From assembly GCA_947000775.1 (NCBI GenBank), contig CAMQGK010000008.1:7838501-7902500 (forward strand): a stretch of 64,000 bases of DNA. Direction: 5' to 3'. This DNA comes from Pterois miles (lineage: Eukaryota > Chordata > Actinopteri > Perciformes > Scorpaenidae). The position numbers and the translations under genes were made by a program. The notes below the pieces were generated by a model, which saw only the letters and a program-made list of their open reading frames with translations, ran no database searches and had not been told where the DNA came from. Below are positions 13,201 to 28,200 of the stretch, in pieces. The stretch's first letter is position 1. Every line of letters starts with the position of its first letter.

Positions 13201-16200
13201 TGTAAGGAACGTGGAATAGGTACACGATCTGACAAGATTTTCTTGTGCAGACATACAAAAGAACTACACACACGTGATCTAATCACATGTATACATAAAG
13301 ATACAATTGAGCATAGAAGCAGCTCCTGCAATCCAACATGGCAGTAAAATGTGACTACAGCACACACACGATGAAGACATACTTCATAACTGTTACTTAA
13401 ATAAAGCTTAGCTCCAACTACAGATTAAAAGTATTTTTTATATTGCAATGGACAACACTAAGTATATTTTCAGTGAAAATCTGCATTTATTATTTACTGC
13501 TTCAGGGAACCAGGAGGCAATTGCAAATTATTGCAGAAAATAAGCTCTGTGGCAAACAGATGTTTATGGTACTTACTCATTTTGTTCAGCAAGATAGACT
13601 TCACAAATGAACACCACTTTTATGATTTTCGAAGTCTGAATGCAAGCATCAGAAGCAAAAAGCTAATATTAGGCTATAAATGAACCACACCACGGTCATG
13701 AGTGCGACTACACACAACGAGGCTGTAAAGGTGGACAAGTCACCATGATGATGTTTAGTAGTCTCATGTAGCCACTTGTTAGCAACTGCCTTTTTTAAGA
13801 CACAAAGGCTTCAAAATTCATGAGTGGGATATTTACTGACATTTTATATCATAGAACAAATCTCTTCAGCTTGTTTTAACCACAGACCTTATTTCAGGCA
13901 TCTAACCAAAAACCCATTGACTTCCAGAAGAGGGAACCTGAAGTGCTAAAATGCAAACTCATTTGTCATTCCTATAGCTCTCTATTCCAACAACGTTTAT
14001 GGCTGGATAAATACAAGATTTTTGTTCCAAAGTACATTTATTCACTTAATTGTTTCTTCTCTTTTACTACGCCTAGTGGCAGCACGTGGAAACAATCGAG
14101 CTGGTCAACGATGGCACCGGTCTTGGCTTTGGTATTGTGGGAGGAAAGACCACTGGGGTTATTGTCAAAACCATCCTTCCTGGAGGCATAGCTGATCAGG
14201 TGATTGCATTAACACAGCTCTACTCTCTTTAGGAATTTGCTTTTGGAGGGTTTAGCATTGTTAATAGTTGTTTATACAGGGTTAATCATAAAAAAGGACT
14301 TTTTTTAGTATTATATGACACGTTCAATGTTCTAGAGAGATGGCTCTTGTCAGTTAGGTATAATGAGAATTGCAAGCAAGCATATAATTAACTGTCACTC
14401 TCGTCTTTTGTTTGGTACCGATAGTGTCATTATGGGCTTCTACTGAAGCTACACAGACTAAGATTTTGTTTTTTTTTTCTACCTCAGGATGGCCGCCTGC
14501 GCAGTGGGGACCACATCCTGAGGATCGGAGACACTGACCTTTACGGCATGGGCAGCGAGCAGGTGGCCCAGGTCCTCAGGCAATGTGGCAACAGGGTGAA
14601 ACTGGTGGTCACCAGAGGTCCTGTGGACGAGAATCCCTCCGTCTCTGCTGTCATGTCCGTGGTGCTCCCCACTGTCAATGAACAGGTGACAGGGCTGAAC
14701 CAAAAATATGGCTGAACTTTGAAACAAATTCTTACAATATGGAAATGTGTCACATTAAAATTGATTTTATTTCTCAGAGTATCACTATAATAAAGCAGTT
14801 TCTCTGCTTTACTATAAATGGAAATAAAAGAAATGATGAAGATGTATATACTGTATATCAGAAACACTTAAGGCCTAAAGGTCAGGTCTTTCATTTCCAG
14901 TTTCATCCTTTCTCACTCAACAGCCCTGAATAAAGGGAGTTAAAGAAATTAAGAGGTTACATGGTCTGTGACTCACACTTTTAGTGCTGCTGAAATGTTG
15001 CTTTACTTTAACAGACACTATGCTCAACACTCAGCCCTATTTAAACATGAGTGGAATCCAGTGACTCACTAGTGCTTACATCATATCCTTTGATTGCACA
15101 CGCTGTTTTTTTTTTTTTTTTTTAATGGCTGCCAGCTTCAGAGCGCTCATTGTCAAAATTGAATAATGAATTTTGGTGCCCATGTGGTGCAGTCGGACGA
15201 CTCAAGTGCCATTTCTGCTGTTGCCAAATGAATCATCGTTTACTTGTACTTTGTTACCAGTGCATGCTGACCTTTCTCTCCATTAATATTTTCACAGGGC
15301 TATGAGGAAGAGGAGGATGAAGCATTCGATGTGAGTCTTACCAAGAACACCCAAGGTCTGGGGATCACTATCGCTGGCTATGTTGGAGATAAAAATTCAG
15401 GTGAGAAAGGGCAGTTTGCCTTTTTCACAACTGAGGACCATTTAAGTGCCATACTGATGTTCATTTACATCAGTGCTTAACTAAATGCACATTTAAGCTG
15501 CAGTGATTAATATTTTTCTAGCCTGTAATCAAAGAATCTAAAAGGGGTTGCTTGTACCAATGAACCCGGCATTAATATCCAACTCTGCAGAGTGTTTTAG
15601 CATCTTTTAATTGTTTTGGGTGAATATTAGACTAGTCAAGGTCACTGTTTTTTACTTTTTATTTTTCACTAAAGTTTCCAAAATAATCAACTTTTGAGTA
15701 TATTTTCACTTTTATAAAATGTAGCAATGAGCTACAATAAAATGGGACCACAGATCTTCTTATTATAAGCTGCTGTGTCCATTCAATCAAACTGAATATT
15801 AAATGTCCTTGGTTTAAAAGTCTTTATTTTTCAAGGTAAGCATAAGTGCACTGGGTTTATTACATCATTTTTTATGACTTGTGTACTGTAACGCACTCAC
15901 TAACCCTGACTTCTAACATCAAACTGAAACATCTGTTTTTGTTTCTCCTCAGGTCTTAATGTCATGAATCATCGCTATGTCCCTCGTCTCTTTAATTTTC
16001 TGTTCTGTTTCCTCAGAGCCCTCTGGCATTTTTGTTAAGAGCATTACAAAAGACAGTGCTGTAGATCAAGATGGCCGTATTCACGTCGGAGACCAGATAA
16101 TAGCTGTAAGTATTCTAAGCTCCTGGTAGCCATTTCTATTTTCTCTGTCTTCGGTGGCATGAGGTAAAATATGCAGTGAATGTTTCATATAATCTATTAC

Positions 16201-19200
16201 AGTGATCACATTTAGTCAATGAAGGGTAATTATGAGATTCATAATGAATAATTCACAATTAACTGATAGTTCATAAAGTGTTTTTGTCTTGTGGCTGTGA
16301 ATATAACTGTCTTGAATTAGCACACTGAGCAATTAAGTTTCATTTCATTACTGCAGGACATTAACAATGAAGTTAAACTGTGTGTAATTTCTTGCATCGT
16401 TTGAAACATGAGTTAATGTTGCCCTGTGTTTTAAATAAGTTCTCACCAAGTCTTGTTTTGTTCTGATGTGTATGTGTTCTTGATTGAGTTTTGCTCTTAA
16501 ATGATAATTTCTTCTTGTTTTGGACCCAACGGAATAAAACACTTAACTGACTGTGAATTCAGTTTTTACCTGTCGTAAATGATCTAAATAAATAAAGTTA
16601 ATGGCTAAAATAGATGAGAATACTCATGTGCAGCACTCTGTTTCTGTGCCCACTTTGATTAATGTTTCAATTTCACCTCTATCAAACAAGACTATACAGT
16701 AAATGTCAATTCAGCACACTCACAATGTCAGCACAATCTGTTCTGGCCCAAATGATCGCCCTCTGCAGGTCGACTGTGTAAACATCCAGGGATACACCAA
16801 TCAGCAGGCCGTGGAGGTGCTCAGACGCACGGGCCAGACCGTCCACCTCAAGTTGATCCGGCGGGGCTTTAGGCCCGACGAGATCCCCCGCGCCGTGGCA
16901 CCCGGTGCCGCTGTCCTGTCCCCTTCCGCCACCATCCCCACCACCGCCATCGTCATGATGGAGCTGGAGCTGGAGAGGAAGAAGGCTGAGGAGGCTGCTG
17001 CTCAGGGTAGGAAAGGATGAAATGAGAGAAATTTAATGAGGACAGACAAGAACACATTCCTTGTTGCTCATCACCCTGTCAAAAAAAGGTGTGATTTGAT
17101 GTGCAAATGTGGCTCAAACAGGGAGCTTTCCAATGCGGTAATGAGTGACTCTAAATCGAAGTATCTGTCATTTTTATCAACATAGTTAAAATATAGAAAC
17201 TTTCTTTAGCTGCATATAAAAACACTGACTTGAGTTACACTCAAATGAGTCCAAATTGATGTCAACATTGTGATTTATCATAGAATGAGAAAGGTGACCC
17301 TCTACTAGATTATAGCAGGTGTCTTTATTCTGCCACAGATGGATTCACTTAATTATATTTTGAGAAAACATTTTACACCTTTCGTAATACTGAATTTTTT
17401 TGGTCAAGAATTTCTCCTAATAGCAGTACAATGAATGCACCCACATTACTGGCTACCTTCCCCTCATAAGAGACAGAAAAGCACTCATTAATAATCACTG
17501 CCAAATTTATTTGCTCAGACAAGTCCTACCCTTCTCACTTATTATTATATTGCAGCGGCTGGACTGACCCAACAACCACATTTCTAAATAACAAATCCAA
17601 AGCTTTCCATCATGTTGCTTAGACCCTGAACTATGTCCAATAATAAATCAGCATAGGATGCCCAACATTTGACAGGGCATCCACAAAACTAAGACACTGA
17701 CAATTGAGTTACAGCTGAGGTCTACATATTTTACATTTTTATAATGTTAACATCAATCAAACCAGATTTCTGGAGAGTAAACAGAGATTTTTGTCCCCAG
17801 CAGGACCTCCAGGTTAGCACAGAAGCAGGAAAAACAACTCGCATAAGTTGCCAATAGTGATGAATGGAGTTTGAAAGTGATTCGATCTGGCAACAGGAAG
17901 TTGCAGCCCAGAAACCAACCTGCTGAAAAACTAGCAGCCAGCGGTCGACAGACAGTGGAGGCCAGGATTTTCTTGGCTGCTGTGAAACCTGTTAAGAGAG
18001 AAAGGAATTTGGAGTATAACATATAATAACTACATCAGTGCATCCCCATATTATGTGAGGTTATATCCCTTGAGCTCTCTTGTTAAAAACACAATATTTT
18101 GGTGAGTAAGAGTATATTTTAGCTAATGTACTGGGCATGAGATCATAGGTTTCATGTACAAAGTTGTAATGGGTCATTTAATGGTTGGGATTAACGAAAG
18201 AATTTTAACTACTCATTTAAATTGTTGTCAAGTCAGTGTTAAGGTTGTTGAGCTCCCTTTTTTTATGTTTGCACTTAAAAGGGGCTGATGTACAGTGGAG
18301 ACCATGGCTTGCCCGGGCACACGGGTAGTAATTTCACGGGTGACCAATTCGGTGCCCTGTGGAACTCCAAAGACATAAACTGTGGCATTAAATTGTAAAA
18401 AAGAAGCACCAGGGTCATTAAACAGATATTTGAAGTCCTGGGATGTTTAGAGTCTGTCATTATGGATAACATCAGCAAGGGCGTGCTTTTTGAGACCAAT
18501 AAGAAAATGAGATAGGTGAGTCCTTCTAAATTGAGGGTCATTTTGTCTGTGTGTGCTATTAAAGTAGATGCCTTTTTTTCCAGTGGCTGTGTGCCTATAC
18601 TGTCCTTTGTCTGTGTCCTGCTGCTCGCTTCTGTCTGTCTCACCCTTTATTGTGTGTTTACAGTCACCACAGATGAAAAGGCGCTCCTGACAAAGAGTGA
18701 AGGATCTGATGTCAGCCCAGCCACGGATCAGCTAACAGAAGACAAACATGGTAGGAGGCTGGGATTCTGCTTTAAGTACACCAGCAGAGATACTGGGCAC
18801 ACATCTTGACAGATAAGGGTTATTGTTGTCAGGAGCACACTGGCTTAGCAAAACACACGGTGAGGAGATACTGAGATGGGGGTCGTTTGTAGTATAAAAA
18901 TTTTAATAAGCGCATATAAAAGTTTTTGTTTTAGCGGGTCTGATCTTACAAGTACTTTGCAAATAGTTAGAAATGCATATTGCTCTCTTGGCTGTGAATG
19001 ATTTATTACAAATTTCCCTTTTATATTTTGTGAGTTCACACTTTTGTATTGTTTTCCAAGGGATGAAGCTAGCACACTTTGAAGAGGAAGAATTAATGAA
19101 GAAGTGGCAAGAGATTCTGGGTCCAAGTAATGAAGTTGTGGTAAGTGTTCAAAGTGAAACTCTTTCTCTCATGCATCAGATTATACTTACCAAAATTTGG

Positions 19201-22200
19201 TTGCTGGGCCTCATAGTGGTAAACAGCTCAAACTTGATATCTGAAAACAGGAAGAATGACCTTAGTCGTCAAACAAAAATGGATTGAGTCATTAATATAT
19301 TTATAATGAAATAGTAATCCCTCATAACAGACAAAATGTTACACATGCTAACCGAGATGTTGTTTCCATAACAGGTGGCTCAAGTGGAGAAATTTAGTGA
19401 GAACAGTGGCCTGGGCATCAGTCTGGAGGCCAACAGCGGACATCATTACATCCGCTCTGTTCTACCTGAAGGACCAGTTGGTCGCTGTGGCAAGCTGTTC
19501 AGTGGAGATGAACTGCTTGAGGTGCGTAGTCGCCTAAATGAAAGGGAGCATTTAATTATTTAACAGTTAATTAACAGTGTAGACCTTCGTATCGCATTTG
19601 CCATTTTTGCCATTGACATTAGTTATTTTGATATACTACATACAGACGTGACGTGACTACATATGACTGCTAATGTCGCTCTGTGTCGGCTGGATGTGTA
19701 ACGAGTAGGGCTGTCATCAATTAATATAGTTAATTGTGATAAATCACAAATGAATCACACATTATCTCTTCAAAATGTACCTTAAAGGAAGATTTGTCAA
19801 GTATTTAATACTCTTATTGATATGGGAGTGGGCAAATATGCTGCTTTATTAAAATGTATTTACATATGTAGTACTGGAAATCAATTAACAATGCAAAACA
19901 ATGACAAATATTGTTCAGACACCCTCACAGATACTGCTTGTAGCATAAACATGTGCTCAAATTGTAACATGGCAAACTTAACAGCTGTCAGTGTGTCAGT
20001 GTGCTGACTTGACTATGACTTGCCCCAAACTGCATGTGATTATCATAAAGTGGGCATGTCTGTAAAGGGGAGACTGGTAGATAGAACCCATTTACATTCA
20101 CATATCTTGAGGTGAGAGGTCAAGGGGCCCCTTTGGACAGTTTTTCCTCGCTAAAACTTAGCACAACGTTGGAGCATTATTTATCCTCTTTTTAGACATG
20201 GTAGAATGACATAGTTGGTATCAATGGATTCCTTAGGTTTTCTAGTTTCGTATGAAACCAGTATCATCACTCTAGCTTTAATACTGATCCTGCTACAGTC
20301 TCTGACATTATCAATTGTGTTACTGTTTTAAAGAAATAAGTAGCGTTAAATCAAATTTGCATTATTATTGCGTTAACCTTGACAGCTCCAGTATACAGGC
20401 AAATGTTTGCTGACACAGTTGCCACAACAACTTGAAACTTGTTCAGCTGCCCTCAAGAGGCTCAAAATAAAGAAGAATAAAAATCAGTTAATGCTTCTTT
20501 AAATGTTAGTTACTGTACATAGTTTTGAATGAAGCCAGTACTAATGTCTCCTCTCTTAGGTCAATGGTATATCCCTGATTGGTGAAACCCACAAGGAAGT
20601 AGTCAGAATCTTGAAGGAGCTTCCACTTTGCGTGTACATGACATGCTGTAGGCCCGCCCCTCACCTGCAGACTGACATGGATGCTGTCCTACCAGAGCCA
20701 GAGACTCTGTCCACAACGTCTAAATTAAAGGTACTGCATTTCTGCTATACTATAGCAGATTTACTCACCTGTATTCATTTAGAAATGTACAGTTTTCAAC
20801 TTTTCTCTTCATTACATATATTGGTCAACGGTTGGAATGTTTAAGAGTAAATATCTAGAGAAAGTGACTGAACCATCGCCCTCTGAAGGCTAAAATCGCG
20901 CATGCTATTGTAGCAGATGATGCATATAAGTAGAGTTGGAAACTCCCCGCATCACCGCAACATGCAGTAATATGAGTCATGAAAAGTGTTTCCCCGCCTC
21001 TGCAATATAACCTAAAGTCCTCCCCCTTCATAACCCATCAGGCGTTATTAGCGTAGCTCAGACCATCAATCGCTCCATTGGCTCTCCACATTGTCAACCA
21101 TGATGGATTAAGACTAAGCAATAAGCAGGGGAGGCTGTACGTTTATTAACACCAATTCTGGTAATACCTCAGCAGCAGCAGCAGCAGCCAACAACATTTG
21201 CTGGAGATATGAGACATCAAAAGCTACTTCCCTTTGGGGGAAGGGGTTTTCATCTCTCCGGCTTTATCTGTGATAATGTACTAAGGCCCTAGCATCCCAA
21301 AGATATTTCCCTTTTATCTACTGCCAGTAACCTGAGCCAGAAACACAACCAGAGGGTAGCAGCCTATGGGGTTGGGAGTAAAAGTGATGAAGGCATGCCG
21401 TTACATAGACATTTCCCTCTGCAGAAACAAATAAACTTGAGTGGCGTGCTGGTTGCTGAAGAGTCGGAGATGCACGCAGCAGCAGCGAAACAGGATAATG
21501 TGACAGAGGAGGCGATAGGCTCTCCGCTGGCTATGTGGGAGCTGGAGATCCAGAATATCGAGCTTGAAAAGGGAGAAGGGGGATTGGGATTCAGCATTCT
21601 GGACTACCAGGTGGGAAATCTTTCTGGGATTTATAGTAATTGTATTGTTATTGTTTACATTGTAGCATATTTGTACTTTTATAGATGTTGTCGTACAGTG
21701 ATTTAATGATATTTACGATAAAGTCATACAAGTATTTCCACGGAAAAAGGGACATTGTTTATTATGCTAACCAATTACAGTAAATTCGCTGTGATTTCCA
21801 TACAAGTTTAAGGATGTGATGAAGGTTTACCTGTTGACCTCTTCTCACTGACCTTCACTGGACTGCCCCCGCAACAGGACCCGCTTGACCCTGCCAAGAC
21901 GGTGATTGTGATTCGCTCTCTGGTTCCCACTGGTGTGGCCGAGCAGGATGGCAGACTGTTGCCGGGAGACCGACTCATGTATGTTAACACCACCAACCTG
22001 GAGAACGCCAGCCTGGAGGATGCTGTCCAGGCCCTGAAGGGAGCCAACCTCGGCAAGGTCCAGATAGGAGTTGCCAAACCACTGCCTGTAAGTATCAAAA
22101 TTATTATTCTTTCTTTTTTTCCTTTGCTCTTAACCTGTCCGAAAATTAGGTAGAATGTGACTTGATTTTTTTTGTAAAATTAGTTGAGCATGTCAGGGAT

Positions 22201-25200
22201 TCATCACTGAGTATGGGAGGTGGTGAGTCAGGCTGTCTTTATATCATGTGACTTAGTATCCAGTCATGAAGGTTCAGCTTACAAGGGCTTGAATTTTTCA
22301 TGCAGGAAAAAGAGTGGAGGTAGGCTGCACGGTTTAGCATTCCACCCACTCTCCATTCAGAGGAGGCGACCAGCCTAAAAGGCTCTGTGCCCTTTTGTTT
22401 CATATATTACGTTATTGAATTTTCCAAGAGCACAGACCCTCATACATTTAAACACATCGGGGCACCTGTCAAAATATTGAGCCTGTTCGATGGCACATTC
22501 AGCGCTCCGGGCACCTGTACTCTTTGTACGGGATGTTTCTCTCTGCAAAACGACTTGCATTCTTTCAGCTTTAGAGTTGCATTTCTCTTGTATTGAATCT
22601 GCTGTTGGATTACACCATGAGACCTCTGGGCTGCCAAGGTTAGCTGGATTACAGAGCTGTAGAAAGCCTCTGTGGAGTTATCCAGCTCTCCTGCAGGACG
22701 TGGAATGTACTTCTGAGGGGTATTATGCTGGATTGTCTCTCAAAATTGAGTCTAAGTGTAATCCTCCAGTATGCCTTTTTGATTTTCTTATACCTGTCAA
22801 GGTTGCATGCTAGCCAGAATCAATATCAAGAGCTATTACTTAGAATACTGTTAAGAATTAATTCAAAGACATAAGGGTGCCATTTTGAGTAATTTCTCTG
22901 CTTAAACACGTGCACCAAGATCAATATTGAAAGGTATAATATGTAATAGTTGTCGTTTGTATAGTTGTAGTTTGCCCCTCCTCCTTGGCTCAAATAGTGA
23001 GTGAGGAGAGAGAGAGAGAGCAGCGATGGTGGAGCAAGCTACAGAGTGACTGAAGAGAGAGAGAGAGAGGCGTTAGTGAGAAGAAAGCAGTGAATCAGGG
23101 AAAAAAAACATTATTTTCTGATTGTTTCATGGCGGATACATTCTAAAACTAACTTGTTACAAACTCTGCTTGCGGGAAGGTGCTGAGTTACTGGATTTTT
23201 AATGAATGCACACTTCCTGTTTGCTGGCTGTGGCTCAGCGCTGCTGTTGCCAAACGAAATACGTCCGCTTTGTATCTAACAGAGCTAAAGGACTTGTGCC
23301 TTGGTATCAGAAGCTGAGGGGTGTGACAAAGTGGTGGTATTTGACCATCTGAACAGGCTGCACAGCCTGCATTTACCGGCTGGGGTTTACACCTCTACAT
23401 GGGGCAAAAAGCCACTTTACAGACACAAAGAAGCATCCCGAGTAAAAGTACAGCAAATATGAATAAAAGAGAAAAGTCAGGCTGCAGTGTCTAGGGGGTC
23501 CTAAGTGATGACTGAGAGAGATTACTTTTCTATCAGCCTATACATTGTGTTTTAAGAAATTCTTGCATATTATACCTTTAACTCTATAATTAGCATATTA
23601 AAAAATCTCAATACCTTCTAACAGCTTTGTCATTCCATACTAATTCATTTGTACTTGATTTGGTCACAAAAAATAATCAAAAATCAAATTACATGAAGTT
23701 GGAGACACTGAAAGAATTTCTCCACTTTCCTAGGGGATATGTGGATATTCCCACTCTCCACACCCATATGGTGAGCAGGAAATTACCCCATCATCCACCA
23801 TCCATTCATTTGACTTCAACAATATTATGGTTGAAGAAGGAGAGGAAGAAGGACTGGCTGAGGGCATCGTTTACCGAGCAGAGCCTGCATTGGTTAGTTA
23901 GCTTTTTGGGAAAAACTGAAATAATCAATCAGTACATCCTGAAAAATAAATTCTGTGATATTTGTTTCTGCCTTATTTGTTTGTCATCATGCATACACTT
24001 AGCTTATATGAGCATTATTTGTGACAAATTGATTCTATTAATTAACTGATACATGTATGTTGTCTCAGCATTATTTTGCAGTCAGATACATCATTGCATA
24101 GTTCACTAAACTGATCAATAATAAAGGCTGGTTGTGTGTCCCAGTTGGTTACACTACTTCCATTCATTACCACAGATTGACACCAGCGAAGCAGACCTGT
24201 CTGATGAGAAGGTGTTAGATCATACTTACTCTGGGATAGACGACGACACTTTCCAGGCGTCCATGATCGCTCTTCATGGCAGCAGCTGTAGCGCAGATCT
24301 GGATTACCTGCACTCATCCACGCCCAAGGTAAGCAAGAGGGCAGAGGATAACCACAACTAAAACCAAAAGCACAGGTTGAAATTATTCCGTATTTAATTA
24401 ACTGTTGCTGCAACAGTAACTGCCCTTTGTCCCAATGAGCTATACAGCATGTAGTCATTATTCTTTGTTTTTTGCTATGGGGAGTTGAAATGTCATGAGA
24501 AATGTTTCTCTTTGTTAAAGCAGTAACAGCATTACTGACTTTGTTGTTATGTGAGGGCTGTAGCTGTGGCTGGTTTTGTTGCTCTGGGTGCCTGAGAGCA
24601 GCAACCCCCCAAATGGATATTAAATTATAAGGAAAGTAAACAAAGAAGAGCAGGGGGACACACAAACTGTTTCCCCAAAGGTCATAGCTGACCTTATTTG
24701 TAGGGCCTTCCGAAGAAATTTATACTATAACAGGGCAGCCTCAAGGGATGGACATGGGCATTTTATAGCACTTGGGGATTTCACAAAACAGATTTAAAAT
24801 GTTTGTACGAGGTCAGACAGTTCAGTCTTCTTGTGATGATGAACGGTTTTCCCCTAAAGCTTTAGAGAGAGGCAACAAGTCTGTTGATAAATCTCACATC
24901 TACTTCAGTGACAGTAACTGGTGGACCAGCTGTATCAAAAGTGATATTTTATTTTTGAGGAATATGAATGTTTTTTTTGCCCATACCTATAAAGGTCAAC
25001 AGGGTGTTAAAGATCAAATGAGCGAGTCCACAAAGTCAGCCGCCAAGCCACTGTCAATAAAGCAGTGACAGCTCTTTTTCTCCTGAGTGCACTGATAGAT
25101 TACAGTCGTGCAACTTTGAAGAGAGTCATTCATGTGCACATCGGTTGTTCTGTTCAAGACCATAGAAATATATATTTGATGTTTCATCTCTTCCTATACT

Positions 25201-28200
25201 AAGGAAGACTGTGCCCTTTTAAAATAATGCAACCGATTTAACAAACCAAACCAGACCCAAAAAAGTCATGGATTTAATGGCATCTTGAGCTTTATCTGGG
25301 TACACCTGGAGCATGACAGTCAAAATTTAATGTTTGAATTGTTTTTATGATAATTACTTAATGTCATATGTAATTAATTTTAAGAGATGCTAACGGAGTG
25401 TGCGAGGAAACTGTCTGATTATGCCTTAGATATTTGCAAAAATGTCTTATTATGTCACCCAAACCCCTTTATGATAATATCTCCATGCCATAAAATTACT
25501 TATCACATATAGTGATGTTATGTACACTTTTTAATTGTGTGAATTTATTGGTGTTCATTTATTGACACTATCCTATAATGCAGCAATTCTTAACTTATTG
25601 TCTTAATCTTTTCCACTTCACTCCACTTTTTCATAGACCCAGTTTTGTCTTTTTTAGTTGGAAATGGGGAGATAGCAGGTCAACAGTAGATGTCACATAG
25701 AAGTGGTGTGCATCATCTGAAAGCTGGGAACCTGAAGATTAGTTTGATATGCAGCTAAGCACTTTGTGTCAAATTGTTGTGGTCATAAATCAGAAATGAC
25801 AGACGTATATGATGACCATCTCTATGCTCATTTCTATCTCATAACTTGTTGCAGCAATTTTGAGTTGATGAAACTTGTTACGCAGATTTGGTGCTAAATT
25901 TAACAATTTTCACCTCTTGAGAATTGATAAAAATGAGCAAATATCCCCCCAAAATACAACATGAAGACACCAATACCTTGAGGAACATCACAGAAAAAGC
26001 TGTGATTTGGTTTCAAAAAATTTTGACATTTTTAGATTTCTGCAAGAATTGCATTTTGCAAAATGCACAAAATGCATGATTATCATTAAGTGTACATGTC
26101 TGTAAAGGGGAGAATTGTGGGTATTTTCATTGTCATTCACATATCTTGGTCCTCATACCTCAGAAGGTCAAGGGGACCCTTTTCCTTGCCAAAATTGTCT
26201 TCCTGACATGCCAGCATGACATGGTTTGTACCAATGGATTCCTTAGTTTTTCTAATTCCATATGATATGTATGATAAGATATAAGATAAGATAAGATATT
26301 CCTTTATTAGACTCACAGTGGAGAAATTCACCTTCACATTCACAACTGATAACTCCTCAGCAACTCTAAAACTGAGCCTGCTACAGAAGTCGGCTGAGAA
26401 GTGGAGGAGGTTAAAAAATACAAAAATATATTAGAAATTATACATTTTTCACTGTTGCCTGTAAATGTTTTTCTGTTTTTGTAATTGCAGTATAGGAATA
26501 CTTACAGGTGTCACAGTCCAGTTCACCCCAGATTTATAGTACTATCTTATTAAAATAAAACCTCCTATTTCTTGTTCTACTCTATTTCTCATGTTGGCTT
26601 TATTAAGCCCCACTTGTATCACACGTTTTGCATATTTTAACTCTTTTCCAAAGATTTATACTTCTGTTCTGGCTCCCAAAGGGAGGTGCTTGCTGAGATT
26701 CATCACTACTCAGTCTGGTTCTAATAAAGTCTTAAATGCTGTTACAATAAAACGACATTTTGTGCATGGCGAGCTCAAGATCACCAGTAATTCCTGCTGC
26801 TCTCTGTTGGCCACTGATGGCTTTTCTATGGCTCATTACGAGGAGGGCGCGATGGCGAATGAGCAAGATGAATCCCCCCTGTTGGCCAATTGTCTAACTA
26901 TCGCAGTGGAACGTTCATTCAGCTGCTGTGCTTTGTTTTACCCCAGCTGACAGCTCGCCTGGACTTGTTGGATGAGCATCCCTGCTTTGCGACGGCGTCC
27001 GGCCTTGCAGATGACGAAGCGTTCTCCCCGGAGAAGTCCTCCTCTTTCACTTCTCCGAGTCTGAGAGGTCATGTCCCGACTTTTAATGCCATACTGAGCG
27101 GTTCTGATCAGTTCCTGGCGCAGCACAAAGAAGAACCAGTGGAGTGCTCAAACTCCTACAGTCCGTTTGCTGAAATAGGGACCAGGTCGTCTGCCCCAGA
27201 TGAACCTGTGGAGCCTCTTCACTATCAGACAGAGCCACCCATGTCTTTTGAAGATATTGGAGATATAAAGATTTTGATGAAGGTAAAATAATCTGATTCT
27301 AAACCATTAATTTAGAGGATTTACTAAGTTTGTCAGAAAAAATAAATGAGCAATGAGTGTTGTGTTTGAGTAATGAATGAGTAAGTGATTGGCATGCTGT
27401 GAACGTTAAATATGCTGAGGTGCACTATAAGCACGACAAAATTATCATCCTTGTTTCTTAAGGAAACATCTGACCTCCCCACAGTCAGGCTCCTTTCAGA
27501 CATCAGACACTCTAAGCTTTCGATTAATTTCTACGGCCAAGTAGTTGCCCCCACCTTTTCTCCACAGACCCCTTGCTTTGTTTGGAATCTGACCTGATGT
27601 TTTCATTTACTTTCATGAATAACTTTGTTGAATTATCACCCTCAAGGACAAGGAGGCTGGTGTGAAAGAATCAGCAGAAGACGGTGACAACGAAGCGCTG
27701 ACCTCAGGGAGCAACTTTGAAAGGACTATCACGGTTGTCAAGGGCAACTCCAGCCTCGGTGTGTGTTAAGTTCTTCACATTCTTTTATTTTTGCTTTTAT
27801 TTATTTTCTCCTCATTCTTCACAGAAGTGTTAATGAGGTTGCAGGACTGACATTTTTTAATTATTTTTTTATGAATGACAGATTTTAAGCAAAATTATAA
27901 AAAAGATTTTTGGCTGTTTTTCAGTCTGAAATTGCTATACAGGCTATTTGCATTTCAAAACCTACCCATGGGGTAGCTGCTGGCTCAGAGAATACTATGT
28001 TTGAACTTCTACACATAGGTGCTAAGAAGACACTGTTTATACAGTACCTCATCTTGCTTTTTAGTACTCTTTGAAGGTTTCTATTTCATGCTCAGTTCAA
28101 CATTTCTACACATTTGGGTTTTGTATTTCTAATCTTTTTACCACATGGAATTCAAACCAAAATAAATCGAACACACTTATGTTATTTCTTCTTTGCAAAA

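Larger units (their letters stand above)
24329..26946 (+). other. mpdz: intron 19
   Basis: About 2.6 kb. It holds a fragment of hAT-like family A (26065-26272), an (AAGAT)n stretch with repeat tail (26270-26340) and otherwise AT-rich non-coding DNA. The 207-codon minus-strand frame at 24042-24665 looks accidental. Confidence 0.5.

Noticed and set aside
24042..24665. 207-codon open frame on the minus strand
   Set aside because: It overlaps mpdz exon 19 in antisense, has no recognisable domain, low-complexity Gln/Ser content and no splice or promoter context; most likely chance.
26890..27291. Single-exon gene suggested by a 133-codon open frame
   Set aside because: The real signal is mpdz exon 20 (26947-27282), with acceptor and donor in phase; the upstream ATG lies in intron 19.
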